DNA of 64,000 nucleotides from Corynebacterium suedekumii. Its GTDB lineage: Bacteria > Actinomycetota > Actinomycetes > Mycobacteriales > Mycobacteriaceae. The notes below the pieces were generated by a model, which did not search any database, had not been told where the DNA came from, and was given only the letters and a program-made list of their open reading frames with translations. Numbering within the stretch: the stretch's first letter is position 1; each line of letters opens with the position of its first letter. This document shows, piece after piece, positions 26,492 through 36,059 of this stretch. Position numbers and translations under genes: made by a program. Location of the stretch: the NCBI RefSeq assembly GCF_030252185.1, contig NZ_CP126970.1, positions 2,170,001 to 2,234,000 of the forward strand. The letters run 5' to 3'.

Positions 26492-27424
26492 ATGACCGCA
26501 CCTGAATGGATCGACCATGACGAGATCACCCGCCGTGTCTCCCACGACCGGGCCCGCCGTCTCCTGGGGCAGGCCCTGACCGACGGGTTCGACCCGACCG
26601 GGGAGCCACCGCGCACCGCGGCCGACGCCGCCGACGGACACCTGCTGTTCATGCCGTCGACCGTGGGCGCTGCCACTGGCGTCAAACTTCTGTCCGTCTC
26701 CCCCGACAACCCGGCCCGCGGTTTTCCCCGGATCCAGGGCTGGTACATCCTCATGGACAGCGACACGCTCACCCCCACCGTGCTTCTCGACGGCACCGCG
26801 CTGACCACCATCCGTACCCCCGCCGTGTCCATGCTCGGTGTCGAGTACCTGTGCCCTGAACAGGTGGACCAGGTGCTGTTCATCGGCAGCGGGCCGCAGA
26901 CCGTGGCTCATGCCGAGGCCCTGCTCGCGTTGCGACGCCCCGCCCGCGCCGTCCTCTCCGCCCGCAACGCCGAACGCGCCGCGGCCACCGCGGCGCGGAT
27001 CACCGAGCTGGGGATTCCCTGCGAGGTGGTCGAGGCTGCGGACCTGCCGTCCGCGGCCCGCGCCTCGCAGCTGATCATCTGCGCGACCTCCACCGCCGAG
27101 CCGGTGCTGGAGTCGGACTGGGTCGCCGACGGCACCTGTATCGTCGCCATCGGCTCCCATGAGCCGGACCGGCGGGAACTCACCGGCGAGCTCATGTCCC
27201 GCTCCCTGGTGGTCGTCGAGGACGTCGACACGGCCCTGCGGGAGGCGGGCGATGTGGTCAGGGCGATCGACGAGGGGCACCTCGACCGGGCGTCCCTGCG
27301 GACGCTGCGGGAGGTCGTCCTGGGCGAGATCACTGCCCCGGTCGATCGGCCGACGGTGGTCAAGACTGTCGGCATGGGCTGGCAGGATCTGGTCATCGCC
27401 GCCGGGGCGGCGGATCCCCGCTAG
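26492..27424 (+). CDS. Ornithine cyclodeaminase / mu-crystallin family protein
   Basis: A 310-aa NAD(P)-binding protein. Rossmann fold: VLFIGSGPQTVAHAEALL; the preceding domain has LMDSDTLTPTVLLDGTALTTIRTPA, the lysine-containing substrate segment ATGVKLLSVSPDNP, and ICATSTAEPVLESDWV after the Rossmann part. Family members include ornithine cyclodeaminase, alanine dehydrogenase and ketimine reductases. The substrate cannot be read from the sequence. The stop overlaps that of the convergent Dcu gene by 4 bp. Confidence 0.85.
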   Translation: MTAPEWIDHDEITRRVSHDRARRLLGQALTDGFDPTGEPPRTAADAADGHLLFMPSTVGAATGVKLLSVSPDNPARGFPRIQGWYILMDSDTLTPTVLLDGTALTTIRTPAVSMLGVEYLCPEQVDQVLFIGSGPQTVAHAEALLALRRPARAVLSARNAERAAATAARITELGIPCEVVEAADLPSAARASQLIICATSTAEPVLESDWVADGTCIVAIGSHEPDRRELTGELMSRSLVVVEDVDTALREAGDVVRAIDEGHLDRASLRTLREVVLGEITAPVDRPTVVKTVGMGWQDLVIAAGAADPR

Positions 27425-28731
27425 ATCAGGACCGCACCGATGAGGTAGGCCAGCACGACCGAGGTGACGATGTTGACCACACCGGGGACGAGGAACGGGT
27501 GGTCGAAGACGTACTTGCCGATGCGGGTCGAACCGGTGTCGTCCATCTCTACGGCAGCCAGCAGAGTCGGATAGGTCGGAAGCACGAAGAGGGCGGAGAC
27601 GGCCGGGAACGCGGCGACCGCGGTGAGCGGGCTGACACCGATGGCCAGGGCCGCGGGGATGAGGGCCTTGGCGGTGGCCGCCTGCGAGTACAGCAGCGCG
27701 GCGGCGAAGAAGAGGACCACGGCCAGCAGCCACGGGCTGGTCTGGAGCACGTCGCCGGCGAGGACCTGGATGTCCTCGATGTAGTGGTTGATGAAGGTCG
27801 TGCCCAGCCACGCGACACCGAGGACACACACCGAGGCGGACATGCCCGACCGGAAGACCTGGGTCTTGATGATCTCGTCCGCCGGGATCCGGGTGATGAG
27901 CACCATGACGGTGGCGGCGGCGAGCATGATGGTCATGATCGCCTCGTTGCGCGGCAGCGCCGGGTCGGTGATCAGGCCCACCTGCTCGGAGATCGCGGTG
28001 GCGTAGAGCATGACGCCGATGATGGCGACGAGGAAGATCCACACGGATGCCCTCGCACCCTTCGGCGGCACCCAGGTGGACTGGGCGACAGGTTCGCGGA
28101 CCAGGCCCTTGGCCAGGCGGTCCTGGAATACCGGGTCGTCCTCGAGTTCCTTGCCCAGCCGGTTGGTCAGCAGCGAAGTGGGGATGATGGCGAGGAAGGT
28201 CGCCGGAATCATGATGCCCAGCAGGGTGAGGTAGCTGACGCCCAACGGCTCGAGGATCGACGCCATGAAGACCACCGCGGCGGAGATCGGCGAGGCCACG
28301 ATGGCCATCTGGGAGGCGATGACCGCCACCGACAGCGGGCGGGACGGGCGGATCCGCCCCTCCTTGGCCACCTCGACGATGACCGGGAGGGTGGAGAAGG
28401 CGGTGTGGCCGGTGCCGGCGAACACAGTCATCAGCCAGGTGACCACCGGGGCCCACAGGGTGATCTGCTTCGGGTTGCGGCGCAGGAACTTCTCGGCAAG
28501 GTGGACGAGGTAGTCCATGCCGCCGGCGCGCTGCATCGCGGAGATGGCCGCGATGACACACATGATGATGCCGATGACGTCGAAGGGGATGTCCTCCGCG
28601 GTCACGGGCACACCGGTCACGCCGAGCAGGAGGACGCCGAGGCCGCCGGCGAAGCCGATGGCGATGGAACCGAGGCGGGCACCCAGGACGATGGCGCCGA
28701 GGACGATGAGGATCTGAAGAGCCAGTAACAC
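27421..28731 (-). CDS. Anaerobic C4-dicarboxylate transporter (Dcu family)
   Basis: 436 aa, about 10-12 membrane segments. It matches the DcuA/DcuB family (C4-dicarboxylate uptake, exchange of fumarate, succinate and aspartate), with AGTGHTAFSTLPVIVEVAKE, QMAIVASPISAAVVFMAS and TFINHYIEDIQ. The GTG start at 28731 has GAAGA upstream. It lies downstream of aspA, the same pairing as aspA-dcuA in E. coli: the transporter exchanges the substrate (aspartate) and product (fumarate) of AspA. A hairpin separates it from aspA, so readthrough may be partial. Confidence 0.9.
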   Translation of the reverse strand: MLLALQILIVLGAIVLGARLGSIAIGFAGGLGVLLLGVTGVPVTAEDIPFDVIGIIMCVIAAISAMQRAGGMDYLVHLAEKFLRRNPKQITLWAPVVTWLMTVFAGTGHTAFSTLPVIVEVAKEGRIRPSRPLSVAVIASQMAIVASPISAAVVFMASILEPLGVSYLTLLGIMIPATFLAIIPTSLLTNRLGKELEDDPVFQDRLAKGLVREPVAQSTWVPPKGARASVWIFLVAIIGVMLYATAISEQVGLITDPALPRNEAIMTIMLAAATVMVLITRIPADEIIKTQVFRSGMSASVCVLGVAWLGTTFINHYIEDIQVLAGDVLQTSPWLLAVVLFFAAALLYSQAATAKALIPAALAIGVSPLTAVAAFPAVSALFVLPTYPTLLAAVEMDDTGSTRIGKYVFDHPFLVPGVVNIVTSVVLAYLIGAVLI

Positions 28732-28830
28732 GGCTGATCTTCACTTTCGGTCGGTGGTGAGGGCCGTTTGGTGGGGCCGCTCACGGTGGATGAAACATGT
28801 CATCTTTGAGTATCCTCCCCGGAGAATGCA

Positions 28831-28866
28831 ATGTCCACTTGTGTGAGAACACACACAAGTGGACAT
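28831..28866 (-). terminator. Strong inverted repeat between aspA and the Dcu gene
   Basis: A perfect 15-bp stem (ATGTCCACTTGTGTG / CACACAAGTGGACAT) with a 6-nt loop, 35 nt past the aspA stop and 100 nt before the Dcu start. No real T-run follows, so it may act as an mRNA 3'-stabiliser or attenuator rather than a full terminator. A protein-binding operator for the Dcu gene is an alternative. Confidence 0.55.
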
Positions 28867-28900
28867 CATGGCGCCGGGTCACCCTGCCCGGCCGGGGGCG

Positions 28901-30478
28901 CTACTGGTCCAGGTAGAGCTTCCCGCGGAACTGCGGATGCATGAGGTTCTCCGCCGACAGCACCCGGTTGAGGGTGTCCTCATCGAGCAGACCCTTCTCC
29001 AGGATGAGCTCCTTGACGCCACGGCCGGTCTGCAGGGCCTCCTTGGCCACCAGGTCACCGTTGTGGTGGCCGATGAAGGGGTTGAGGTAGGTGATGATGC
29101 CGATGGAGTTCTCCACGTAGGCACGGCACACCTCCTCGTTGGCGGTGATGCCCACGACGCACTTCTCGCGCAGCGCGACGGCCGCGTTACCGAGGATGCG
29201 GATCGACTGGAACAGCGACTCGCCGATGACCGGCTCCATGACGTTGAGCTGGAGCTGGCCGGCCTCCGCGGCCATGGTGACGGTCAGGTCATTACCGAAT
29301 ACCTTGAAGCACACCTGGTTGACCACCTCGGGGATGACCGGGTTGACCTTGCCCGGCATGATCGAGGAACCGGCCTGACGTGGCGGCAGGTTGATCTCGT
29401 TGAGGCCGGCGCGCGGTCCGGAGGACAGCAGTCGCAGGTCGTTGCAGATCTTCGACAGCTTCATCGCCGCGCGCTTGACCGCGGAATGGGCGTGGACGTA
29501 GGCGCCGGTGTCGCTGGTGGCCTCGATGAGGTCCATCGCGGACTTGACTTCCAGGCCGGTGATCTCGGCCAGCGAGGCGGTCACCTGGTGACGGTAACCC
29601 GACGGGGTGTTCACACCCGTGCCGATCGCGGTGGCGCCGAGGTTGACCTCCAGGAGACGGTCGGCGGCGTTGCGCAGCACGGCCTGCTCCTCGGCGAGGT
29701 TGTGGGCGAAGCCGACGAACTCGTCTCCCAGGGTCATGGGCACCGCGTCCTGCAGCTGGGTGCGCCCCATCTTGAGGATGTCCTGGAACTCCCTGCCCTT
29801 CTCCAGGAAGGCCTTCTGCAGGTCATCCATCTGCTCGATGAGCGTGGACATCGCCGTGTACAGGCCGAGGCGGAAGCCGGTCGGGTACGCGTCGTTGGTG
29901 GACTGGGACATGTTGACGTCGTCGTTGGGGTTGATGACGTCGTACTCACCCTTCTCCTTGCCCAGGTACTCCAGGGCGAGGTTCGCCACGACCTCGTTGG
30001 TGTTCATGTTGAGGCTGGTGCCGGCACCACCCTGGAACACGTCGAGCGGGAACTGGTCCATGCACCGACCCTCCTCGAGGATCTGGTCGCAGGCCCACAT
30101 GATCGCCTCGTACTTCTCCGAGGGCAAGGTGTGGAGTCGGCGGTTGGCCATCGCCGCCGCCTTCTTCACCTGCACCATGCCCCGGATGAACTCGGGCACC
30201 TGGTTGATCGTGGTACGCGAGATCTGGAAGTTGTCCATCGCGCGCAGGGTGTGCACGCCGTAATAGGCGTCCGCGGGGACCTCGAGCTGGCCGAGCAGGT
30301 CCTCCTCGATGCGGGTGGCGCGGGCGACGGCGGTGCCGGTCCGGCTCTTCTTCGCCTGCCCCTCGTCGAGGTTCTGCTTCGCCTCCTGCGGGGCGGTCCG
30401 GGCCTGCTGCTCGGCGGAGGTGGTGCCGGATTCAGTGGTGGATTCGGTGTTGCTGGACTCGTTCTGAGTCTTCGCCAT
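28901..30478 (-). CDS. aspA: Aspartate ammonia-lyase
   Basis: A 525-aa enzyme of the fumarase/aspartase superfamily: aspartate = fumarate + NH3. Signatures: [15 protein letters not shown] (catalytic Ser loop), [32 protein letters not shown] and [10 protein letters not shown]. Compared with E. coli AspA (478 aa) it carries a ~50-residue, polar, low-complexity N-terminal extension (Ser/Thr/Glu/Gln-rich), as known in C. glutamicum AspA. ATG 30478 has AGGAG upstream, so the longer in-frame start at 30622 is not used. Upstream is hisG, separated by a strong hairpin. Confidence 0.95.
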   Translation of the reverse strand: MAKTQNESSNTESTTESGTTSAEQQARTAPQEAKQNLDEGQAKKSRTGTAVARATRIEEDLLGQLEVPADAYYGVHTLRAMDNFQISRTTINQVPEFIRGMVQVKKAAAMANRRLHTLPSEKYEAIMWACDQILEEGRCMDQFPLDVFQGGAGTSLNMNTNEVVANLALEYLGKEKGEYDVINPNDDVNMSQSTNDAYPTGFRLGLYTAMSTLIEQMDDLQKAFLEKGREFQDILKMGRTQLQDAVPMTLGDEFVGFAHNLAEEQAVLRNAADRLLEVNLGATAIGTGVNTPSGYRHQVTASLAEITGLEVKSAMDLIEATSDTGAYVHAHSAVKRAAMKLSKICNDLRLLSSGPRAGLNEINLPPRQAGSSIMPGKVNPVIPEVVNQVCFKVFGNDLTVTMAAEAGQLQLNVMEPVIGESLFQSIRILGNAAVALREKCVVGITANEEVCRAYVENSIGIITYLNPFIGHHNGDLVAKEALQTGRGVKELILEKGLLDEDTLNRVLSAENLMHPQFRGKLYLDQ

Positions 30479-30603
30479 GGGTACATCTCCTGATGTGGTC
30501 GACGTTCTGGGACGAACCTGTGAGTCTGTCCACATCCATGGTAGCCACCGATCCCCCACCCGTGTTCCTCGCCGAGGCCGCGCCCGGGAGGCGCCGGAAA
30601 CGC

Positions 30604-30637
30604 GCAACTCCGCCGGGATCAATCCCTGCGGAGTTGC
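30604..30637 (-). terminator. Strong hairpin downstream of hisG
   Basis: 10-bp outer stem (GCAACTCCGC / GCGGAGTTGC), one mismatch, and a 5-bp inner stem (GGGAT / ATCCC) with a 2-nt loop. It begins 29 nt past the hisG stop. A second small hairpin (CGGCGG / CCGCCG) lies at about 30646-30659. No T-run follows, but the fold is very stable. Confidence 0.55.
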
Positions 30638-30665
30638 TCAACGTCGGCGGAACCCGCCGGTGCCC

Positions 30666-31511
30666 CTACAGGCGCACGATCCGCAGCTCGGAGGCCAGGA
30701 TGGCCTGGGCACCGAGCTGGGAGAGCTGGTCCATCACCGAGTTGGCCTGCTTGATGGGCACGAGGGCACGGACAGCGACCATGTCCTCGCGGGCCAGCGG
30801 GGAGACGGTGGGGCCCGACAGGCCCGGGGTGATCTCGCTGGCCTGCTCGAGCCGGTCGCGGGAGACGTTGTAGTCGAGCATGAGGTAGTTCTGCGCGTGC
30901 AGGATGCCCTCGATGCGGGCGAGCAGGACGCGCTGGTCGTCGGTGAGCTCGGCACCGGCGCGGGAGACGATGACGGCCTCGGAGTCGACGATGGACTCGC
31001 CGAAGGGTGCCAGACCCTGGCGGCGCAGGGTGTTGCCGGTGGATACCACGTCGGCGATGGCGTCGGCCACACCCAGCTTGATGGAGATCTCCACCGCGCC
31101 GTCGAGACGGATGACCTCGGCCTCCAGGCCGCGGGCGGCGAGGTCGTCGCGGACGAGGTTCGGGTAGGAGGTGGCGATGCGCTTGCCCGCCAGGTCCTCG
31201 ACACGCCACTCCTCGTCCGCCGGCGCGGCGTAACGGAAGGTAGACCCGCCGAAGCCGAGGGAGAGGACCTCCTGGACCTCGGCCCGGGAGTCGCGGGCCA
31301 GGTCACGGCCGGTGATGCCCAGGTCGAGCATGCCGGCGGCGACGTAGATGGCGATGTCCTTCGGGCGGAGGAAGAAGAACTCCACGTCATTGGCCTTGTC
31401 GTAGACGGCCAAGGCCTTCGTGTCACCCCGGCCCTTATAACCGGCCTCGGAGAGGATCTCGACGGCGGCCTCGGACAGGGAGCCCTTGTTGGGTACGGCG
31501 ATCTTGATCAT
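30666..31511 (-). CDS. hisG: ATP phosphoribosyltransferase (long form)
   Basis: A 281-aa long-form HisG, the first and feedback-controlled step of histidine synthesis: PRPP + ATP to phosphoribosyl-ATP. N-terminal catalytic lobes start [15 protein letters not shown]; the PRPP-loop-like segment [17 protein letters not shown] follows, and the C-terminal ACT-like regulatory domain carries [23 protein letters not shown] 31511 has AGGAG upstream. hisE is 13 bp upstream, so the two are co-transcribed. Confidence 0.95.
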   Translation of the reverse strand: MIKIAVPNKGSLSEAAVEILSEAGYKGRGDTKALAVYDKANDVEFFFLRPKDIAIYVAAGMLDLGITGRDLARDSRAEVQEVLSLGFGGSTFRYAAPADEEWRVEDLAGKRIATSYPNLVRDDLAARGLEAEVIRLDGAVEISIKLGVADAIADVVSTGNTLRRQGLAPFGESIVDSEAVIVSRAGAELTDDQRVLLARIEGILHAQNYLMLDYNVSRDRLEQASEITPGLSGPTVSPLAREDMVAVRALVPIKQANSVMDQLSQLGAQAILASELRIVRL

Positions 31512-31524
31512 GGCAGGAGGGCTC

Positions 31525-31788
31525 CTAGAGGTACTTGTAGATGTCGTCCGGGGTCAGCCCGCGGGCGACCATCATGACCTGGGTCCAGTAGATGAGCTGG
31601 GACATTTCCTCGGCCAGCTCCTCGTCGGACTGGTACTCGGCGGCGATCCAGACCTCGCCGGCTTCCTCGATGACCTTCTTGCCGATGTGATGCACGCCCG
31701 CGTCGAGGGCGGCGACGGTTCCGGAGCCGTCGGGGCGCTCCTGTGCTCGGGCGGACAGTTCGGCGTAGAGGGAGTCAAAGTTCTTCAC
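31525..31788 (-). CDS. hisE: Phosphoribosyl-ATP pyrophosphohydrolase
   Basis: 87 aa, an all-helical MazG-like enzyme, second step of the histidine pathway. [27 protein letters not shown] gives the metal-binding EExxE-type set, with the later EEMSQLIYW motif. GTG start at 31788 with TACTCT 8 nt upstream and no Shine-Dalgarno sequence (leaderless type). First gene of hisE-hisG. Confidence 0.95.
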   Translation of the reverse strand: MKNFDSLYAELSARAQERPDGSGTVAALDAGVHHIGKKVIEEAGEVWIAAEYQSDEELAEEMSQLIYWTQVMMVARGLTPDDIYKYL

Positions 31789-31804
31789 AAGCGATCAGAG
31801 TAAC

Positions 31805-32497
31805 TCACCGGGGCGGAAGTCGTGCGAACCACTCGGCCACGGAGTCGGCGGTGACCCCCACGAAGTCGTTGCGCCCGTGAAGCTCGGTCAGGGTGACCAC
31901 CCCGGCGGGCGCCCGGTCGGCCAGGCCGATGACGCGGCAGCCGGCGTCGACAGCGGCGGTCATGCCGGCCCACGAGTCCTCGAACACCAGGCAGTCGGCC
32001 GGGTCGTGACCCACCCGGCGGGCGGCCTCGAGGTACATGTCGGGTGCCGGTTTGGGGGCGGGCACCTCATCCCCGGTCACCGAGTCGGTGAAGAAGTGCC
32101 CGCCGACGGCACTGATGCAGGGGGCGGCCAGTTCGCGTTCGGTGTTGGTGGTCACCAGCATGGGGACCCCGGCCCCCCGCAGCTGCGAGAGCAGCTCGGT
32201 CACCCCGGGGTTGGGGGTGAGATGCTCGGCGAGCAGGCCGGCCATCTGGTCGAACATGACCCGTTTGTGACGTGGGTAGTCCTCCTCAGCCACCTGCACC
32301 CCGGCGTGGCGGGCGCACACGTCGAGGGTGTTGCGGAAACTCCCGCCGACGGTGGTGGCCCGCAGCTCCGGCGTGAGGCGACGGCCGAGGCGTTCGCTCA
32401 TGTCGTAGGTGGCGATCCCCCACAGGGGTTCGGTGTCCACGAGGGTGCCGTCCATGTCCCAGAAGATCGCTCGGGGCGGCGTGTGCGGCTCAGTCAA
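31805..32497 (-). CDS. HAD-superfamily phosphatase (beta-phosphoglucomutase-like)
   Basis: 230 aa. Motif I is DMDGTLVDTEP (nucleophile Asp), motif II TNTE, motif III APKPAPDMY (Lys), and motif IV FEDSWAG. The cap domain is helical, as in the beta-PGM/Gph subgroup. It is a phosphatase of an unidentified small phosphoester. The start is inferred as TTG at 32497 (LTEPHTPPRAIFWDMDG), which overlaps the upstream gene's stop. An in-frame extension to 32671 has unlikely composition and no ribosome site. It is 16 bp from hisE. Confidence 0.8.
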   Translation of the reverse strand: MTEPHTPPRAIFWDMDGTLVDTEPLWGIATYDMSERLGRRLTPELRATTVGGSFRNTLDVCARHAGVQVAEEDYPRHKRVMFDQMAGLLAEHLTPNPGVTELLSQLRGAGVPMLVTTNTERELAAPCISAVGGHFFTDSVTGDEVPAPKPAPDMYLEAARRVGHDPADCLVFEDSWAGMTAAVDAGCRVIGLADRAPAGVVTLTELHGRNDFVGVTADSVAEWFARLPPR

Positions 32498-32879
32498 GTT
32501 CGGGAAGAGAGGACAGGGCCTCGTCGTCGGCACCGGTGGCGGCGGAGGCGTCGTGGATGAGCTCGTTGAGTTCCTGCTTCTCCTCGGGCTCGAGGACGGC
32601 GCCGGCGTGGCGAGAGTTGAACTCCTCGAGTTCATCGACCGAGACCTGGACCACGGAGCTGAGCATCTCACCGGTGGGGTCGTCCGGGAGAACGTCCAGG
32701 GCGTCGAGGAGGCGTTCGAGGATCGCCGTGAGTTCGGGCAGGACCGCCGGGTCGAAGGGCTGGTCCCAGAACTCCTTCTCGTCCTCCTTGAGGTAACTGC
32801 CGGTGGAGAAGTCGGTGAGGGTGGTGATGAACTCGTCGACAGTCGGTTGGAACTCAGCGCGAATGGTCATGGCACTCAT
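32490..32879 (-). CDS. Conserved acidic hypothetical protein
   Basis: 129 aa from ATG 32879 (GTG 32885 and ATG 32870 are alternatives). Strongly acidic, all-helical by eye (for example LPELTAILERLLDALDVLP and EPEEKQELNELIHD). No cysteine or nucleotide-binding motif. I do not recognise a family. It sits between mshC and the HAD gene, overlapping the latter's start by 8 bp, and is probably co-transcribed with mshC. Confidence 0.6.
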   Translation of the reverse strand: MSAMTIRAEFQPTVDEFITTLTDFSTGSYLKEDEKEFWDQPFDPAVLPELTAILERLLDALDVLPDDPTGEMLSSVVQVSVDELEEFNSRHAGAVLEPEEKQELNELIHDASAATGADDEALSSLPELD

Positions 32880-32894
32880 TGTCACCGAAAACGT

Positions 32895-34139
32895 TCACAG
32901 GCGCACGCCCAGCAGTGCGTCGAGGGCCGTCGAGACGAGTTCTCCCGCGCCGGCCTCGTTCTCGCCCCGGTACTCCCGTGCCCAGGTGTCCACGTCGGCC
33001 AGTGCCCCGGGGGTGTCCAGGTCGGAGGCGAGGTGGGTCCGGATCTCCTGGACCAGGGCCTGTGCCCCGGCGAGGGTGCCGGGGGTGCGAAGGGCGACCC
33101 GCCAGGCGTCGAGACGCCCCACGGCGTCGGTGAGGATCTCGTCGGAGAAGTCCCGGTCGGCGCGGTAGTGGGAGTCGAGCAGGGCCAGGCGGATGGCGGA
33201 GGGGTCGTAGCCTGCATCGGTGAGCTTGGACACGAACACGAGGTTGCCCAGGGACTTGCTCATCTTCACGCCGTCCAGCCCGATCATCCCGGAGTGGACG
33301 TAGTGGCCGGCCATGCGCTCGATGCCGCAGCCGGCCTCGGCGTGGGCGGCGGAGAACTCGTGGTGCGGGAAGATGAGGTCGCTGCCACCGCCCTGGATGC
33401 TGAAGTAGTCGCCGATGCGGTTGAGAGCGATGGCGGAGCATTCGATGTGCCAGCCGGGACGCCCCGGTCCGAAGGGGGATTCCCAGGCGGGTTCCCCGTC
33501 GCGGTGGGCCCGCCAGATGAGAGCGTCGAGCGGGTCACGCTTGCCGCGTCGGTCGGGGTCACCGCCGCGCTCGGCGAAGAAGCGCTCCATCGTCTCCCGG
33601 TCGTAGTTGGACTCGTAACCGAACTGCTCGGTGGCCGTGATCGAGGCGTAGACGTCGGGGTGCTCGGCATCGTCGACGACGTAGGCGGACCCGTTGTCCA
33701 GCAGCCGCTGGACCAGCGCGATGACCTCGTCGACGGATTCCATCGCGCCGATGTAGTCGCGCGGCGGGATGACGCTGAGCTGCTCCATGTCGGAACGGAA
33801 CAGGTCGGTCTGGCTCTCCCCCAGGTCACGCCAGCCCACCCCGTCGCGCTCGGCCCGCTCGAACAGCGGGTCGTCGACGTCGGTGATGTTCTGCACGTAA
33901 TGGACGGGATGGCCGTTGTCCAGCAGCACCCGGTGGATGATGTCGAAGGTGACGTAGGTGGCCGCATGGCCCAGGTGGGTGGAGTCGTACGGGGTGATGC
34001 CGCAGACGTAGAGCCCCGCGGTGCCGTCGGCGCCGAAGGTGCCGACGGGGCGGATGACCTCGTCGGCGGTGTCGAAGAGAGCGAGGGGGACGGACGCGCC
34101 GTCGATACGCGGGACATCGGGGGTGGGCCAGGAACGCAT
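32895..34139 (-). CDS. mshC: L-cysteine:1D-myo-inositol 2-amino-2-deoxy-alpha-D-glucopyranoside ligase
   Basis: 414 aa. It couples cysteine to glucosaminyl-inositol in mycothiol synthesis, and resembles cysteinyl-tRNA synthetase without the anticodon domain. It shows the HIGH-equivalent THLGHA after the zinc Cys in [17 protein letters not shown] and the zinc His/Glu region [13 protein letters not shown], and [11 protein letters not shown] 34139 has TAGAGT 7 nt upstream, which favours it over a GTG at 34148. Adjacent uppP ends 34 bp upstream. The thiol-protected redox role fits the sigma-H-regulated rbpA elsewhere in the window. Confidence 0.94.
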   Translation of the reverse strand: MRSWPTPDVPRIDGASVPLALFDTADEVIRPVGTFGADGTAGLYVCGITPYDSTHLGHAATYVTFDIIHRVLLDNGHPVHYVQNITDVDDPLFERAERDGVGWRDLGESQTDLFRSDMEQLSVIPPRDYIGAMESVDEVIALVQRLLDNGSAYVVDDAEHPDVYASITATEQFGYESNYDRETMERFFAERGGDPDRRGKRDPLDALIWRAHRDGEPAWESPFGPGRPGWHIECSAIALNRIGDYFSIQGGGSDLIFPHHEFSAAHAEAGCGIERMAGHYVHSGMIGLDGVKMSKSLGNLVFVSKLTDAGYDPSAIRLALLDSHYRADRDFSDEILTDAVGRLDAWRVALRTPGTLAGAQALVQEIRTHLASDLDTPGALADVDTWAREYRGENEAGAGELVSTALDALLGVRL

Positions 34140-34173
34140 GTCCCACACTCTAACGCGTCAGCGTGCGGGCCGA

Positions 34174-35040
34174 TCAGACAGGCTGGAGGACCCCGAACGC
34201 CAGCAGCGCCATGACGAGGAGACCGGCCGGGATGCGGTAGGCGGCGAACCAGGCGAAGGAGTGGTGGGCGACGAACTTGAGCAGCCAGGCGATCGACGCG
34301 TAACCGAGGACGAAGGTGATGATCACGCCGAGGACCAGCTGCCCGGCAGAGGCCGCCTGCCCGGCCTGCGGTGCGAAGGCGTCGGGCAGGGAGAACAGTC
34401 CGGAGGCGAGGACGGCGGGGATGGCGAGCAGGAAGCTGAAACGGGTGGCCACCTCCCGGTCGAGGTTCATGAACAGGCCGGCGGAGACGGTGCCGCCGGA
34501 GCGGGAGACGCCGGGGATAAGGGCCAGGCACTGCGCGAAGCCCATGACCACGGCGTCCTTCATGGTCAGTTCGTCGAAGGAGCGCTGCTTCTTACCGAAC
34601 TTCTCCGCGATGATGAACACGAAGGAGAACAGGACGAGCACGGTGGCGGTGATCCACAGGTTCCGCAGGCCCTCGCGGATGAGGTCACGGCCGAAGAAAC
34701 CGATGATCGCCACCGGCAGGGTGCCGACGATGACCATCCAGCCCATCCGGTAGTCGAAGCCGCGCAGTTCCTTGTTGAACAGGCCGCGGAACCAGCCGGT
34801 GAGGATCTGCCAGATCTCCTTGGCGAAGAAGACCAGCACCGCCAGCTCGGTACCCAGCTGGACGACGGCGGTGAAGGAGGCGCCGGCGTCCTGCCCCCAG
34901 AACAGCTCGGAGACGATCCGCAGATGCCCCGAGGAGCTGACCGGCAGGAACTCGGTCAGTCCCTGCACGATGGACAGGACGATGACCTGCATCCAGGTCA
35001 TGTTGTCGGCGGCGGCAACTGCATACGTCACGTCATTCAC
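34174..35040 (-). CDS. uppP: Undecaprenyl-diphosphatase UppP (BacA)
   Basis: A 288-aa polytopic membrane enzyme that recycles undecaprenyl pyrophosphate to the monophosphate for cell-wall synthesis. Conserved [14 protein letters not shown] and PGVSRSGGT motifs, about eight membrane segments. GTG 35040 has TACGGT 7 nt upstream, so it is preferred to an internal ATG at 35001. Divergent from the aldo/keto reductase gene. Confidence 0.95.
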   Translation of the reverse strand: MNDVTYAVAAADNMTWMQVIVLSIVQGLTEFLPVSSSGHLRIVSELFWGQDAGASFTAVVQLGTELAVLVFFAKEIWQILTGWFRGLFNKELRGFDYRMGWMVIVGTLPVAIIGFFGRDLIREGLRNLWITATVLVLFSFVFIIAEKFGKKQRSFDELTMKDAVVMGFAQCLALIPGVSRSGGTVSAGLFMNLDREVATRFSFLLAIPAVLASGLFSLPDAFAPQAGQAASAGQLVLGVIITFVLGYASIAWLLKFVAHHSFAWFAAYRIPAGLLVMALLAFGVLQPV

Positions 35041-35070
35041 GCGGATTACCGTACTACTAGTGTGGTCGAG
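35041..35070. promoter_or_regulatory. 30-bp divergent gap: two leaderless promoters (uppP and AKR gene)
   Basis: Minus strand TACGGT lies 7 nt from the uppP GTG. Plus strand TAGTGT (35058-35063) lies 7 nt from GTG 35071. The two genes' core promoters share the same 30 bp. Confidence 0.5.
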
Positions 35071-35991
35071 GTGAAGCAACGTCGAGTGGGTGTCAGCGGA
35101 CTACGGGTCTCCGACCTCGGTCTGGGAACGGCGACCTGGGGCAGCCACGTGACGCGTGACGACGCGGCGTCGATCCTGCGCACCTTCACCGCCCATGGTG
35201 GCACTCTCGTGGACTCCTCCCCCGCCTATGCGGCCGGTACCTCGCAGGAGATGCTCGGCGCCGTGCTTGCCGACGCCGCCGTCGACCGCGAGGACCTCGT
35301 CCTCTCCTCCTCGGCGGGAGTTGCCCCGCACTCGCCGGTGGGCCACCGCGTCGACTGTTCCCGCCGGGCGCTCATGCGCCAACTCGACCGGACCCTGACC
35401 GCCCTGGGCACCGACCACCTCGACCTGTGGTCGGTGGGCTACTGGGACGAGAAGACCCCGCCGGCGGAGGTCGCCGACACCCTCGACTGGGCGGTGCGCA
35501 CCGGTCGCGCCCGCTACGCCGGGGTCCGGGACTACAGCGGCTGGCAGCTCGCCGTCACCCACGCCGCCATGACCGGCCCGGCACTCGTCGCCGCCCAGCG
35601 CGAGTACTCCCTCCTGGTCCGCGGCATCGAGGAGGAGGTCATCCCCGCCGCCGGGCATCTCGGGGTCGGAGTTCTCGCCGCCGCACCCCTGGCCCACGGG
35701 GTCCTGCCCGGCCGCTACCGTTCCACCGGGCAACCCGCCGGTGCGCGAGCGGAGATCCACGCCCTGCTGGGCACCACCTCCGACGTCGTCGTCGACGCCG
35801 TGACCACCGCCGCTGAGGGGCTCGGTCTCCCGCCGGCCGTCGTGGCCCTGGCCTGGGTGCGTGACCGCCCCGGCGTGGCGGCGGCCGTGGTGGGCCCGTC
35901 CTCCCCCACCCAGGCCGAGGAACTGTTCCGGCTCGGTGGCACCGTCCTGCCCCGGGCGATCATCAAGGCGCTCGACGACGTGTCCCGGTGA
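35071..35991 (+). CDS. Aldo/keto reductase-fold protein with a degenerate active site
   Basis: 306 aa, an AKR TIM barrel starting [17 protein letters not shown]. The normal tetrad is Asp-Tyr-Lys-His. Asp and Tyr are kept in LVDSSPAY. The Lys position reads VLSSSAGV (no Lys) and the His position reads LWSVGYWD where the family has HxxD. NADPH-binding C-terminal [13 protein letters not shown] remains. So catalysis as a classical reductase is doubtful; redox-independent or altered activity is possible. Start GTG 35071 fits the leaderless hexamer TAGTGT; GTG 35062 is an alternative. Confidence 0.82.
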   Translation: MKQRRVGVSGLRVSDLGLGTATWGSHVTRDDAASILRTFTAHGGTLVDSSPAYAAGTSQEMLGAVLADAAVDREDLVLSSSAGVAPHSPVGHRVDCSRRALMRQLDRTLTALGTDHLDLWSVGYWDEKTPPAEVADTLDWAVRTGRARYAGVRDYSGWQLAVTHAAMTGPALVAAQREYSLLVRGIEEEVIPAAGHLGVGVLAAAPLAHGVLPGRYRSTGQPAGARAEIHALLGTTSDVVVDAVTTAAEGLGLPPAVVALAWVRDRPGVAAAVVGPSSPTQAEELFRLGGTVLPRAIIKALDDVSR

Positions 35992-36059
35992 CGTCCCCGG
36001 TGATGTCCCCCGCTGACCCGCGCTGACCGGCTGATAGGCGGCTGATAGGCTCGGTAGAC

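Noticed and set aside
24921..26495. Plus-strand open frame opposite fhs
   Set aside because: Shadow of fhs; composition is that of an antisense GC-rich frame.
34021..35070. 5' extension of the aldo/keto reductase frame by about 350 codons
   Set aside because: It lies antisense to mshC and uppP, with low-complexity Glu/Asp/Gly sequence; the leaderless hexamer at 35058-35063 fixes the start near 35071.
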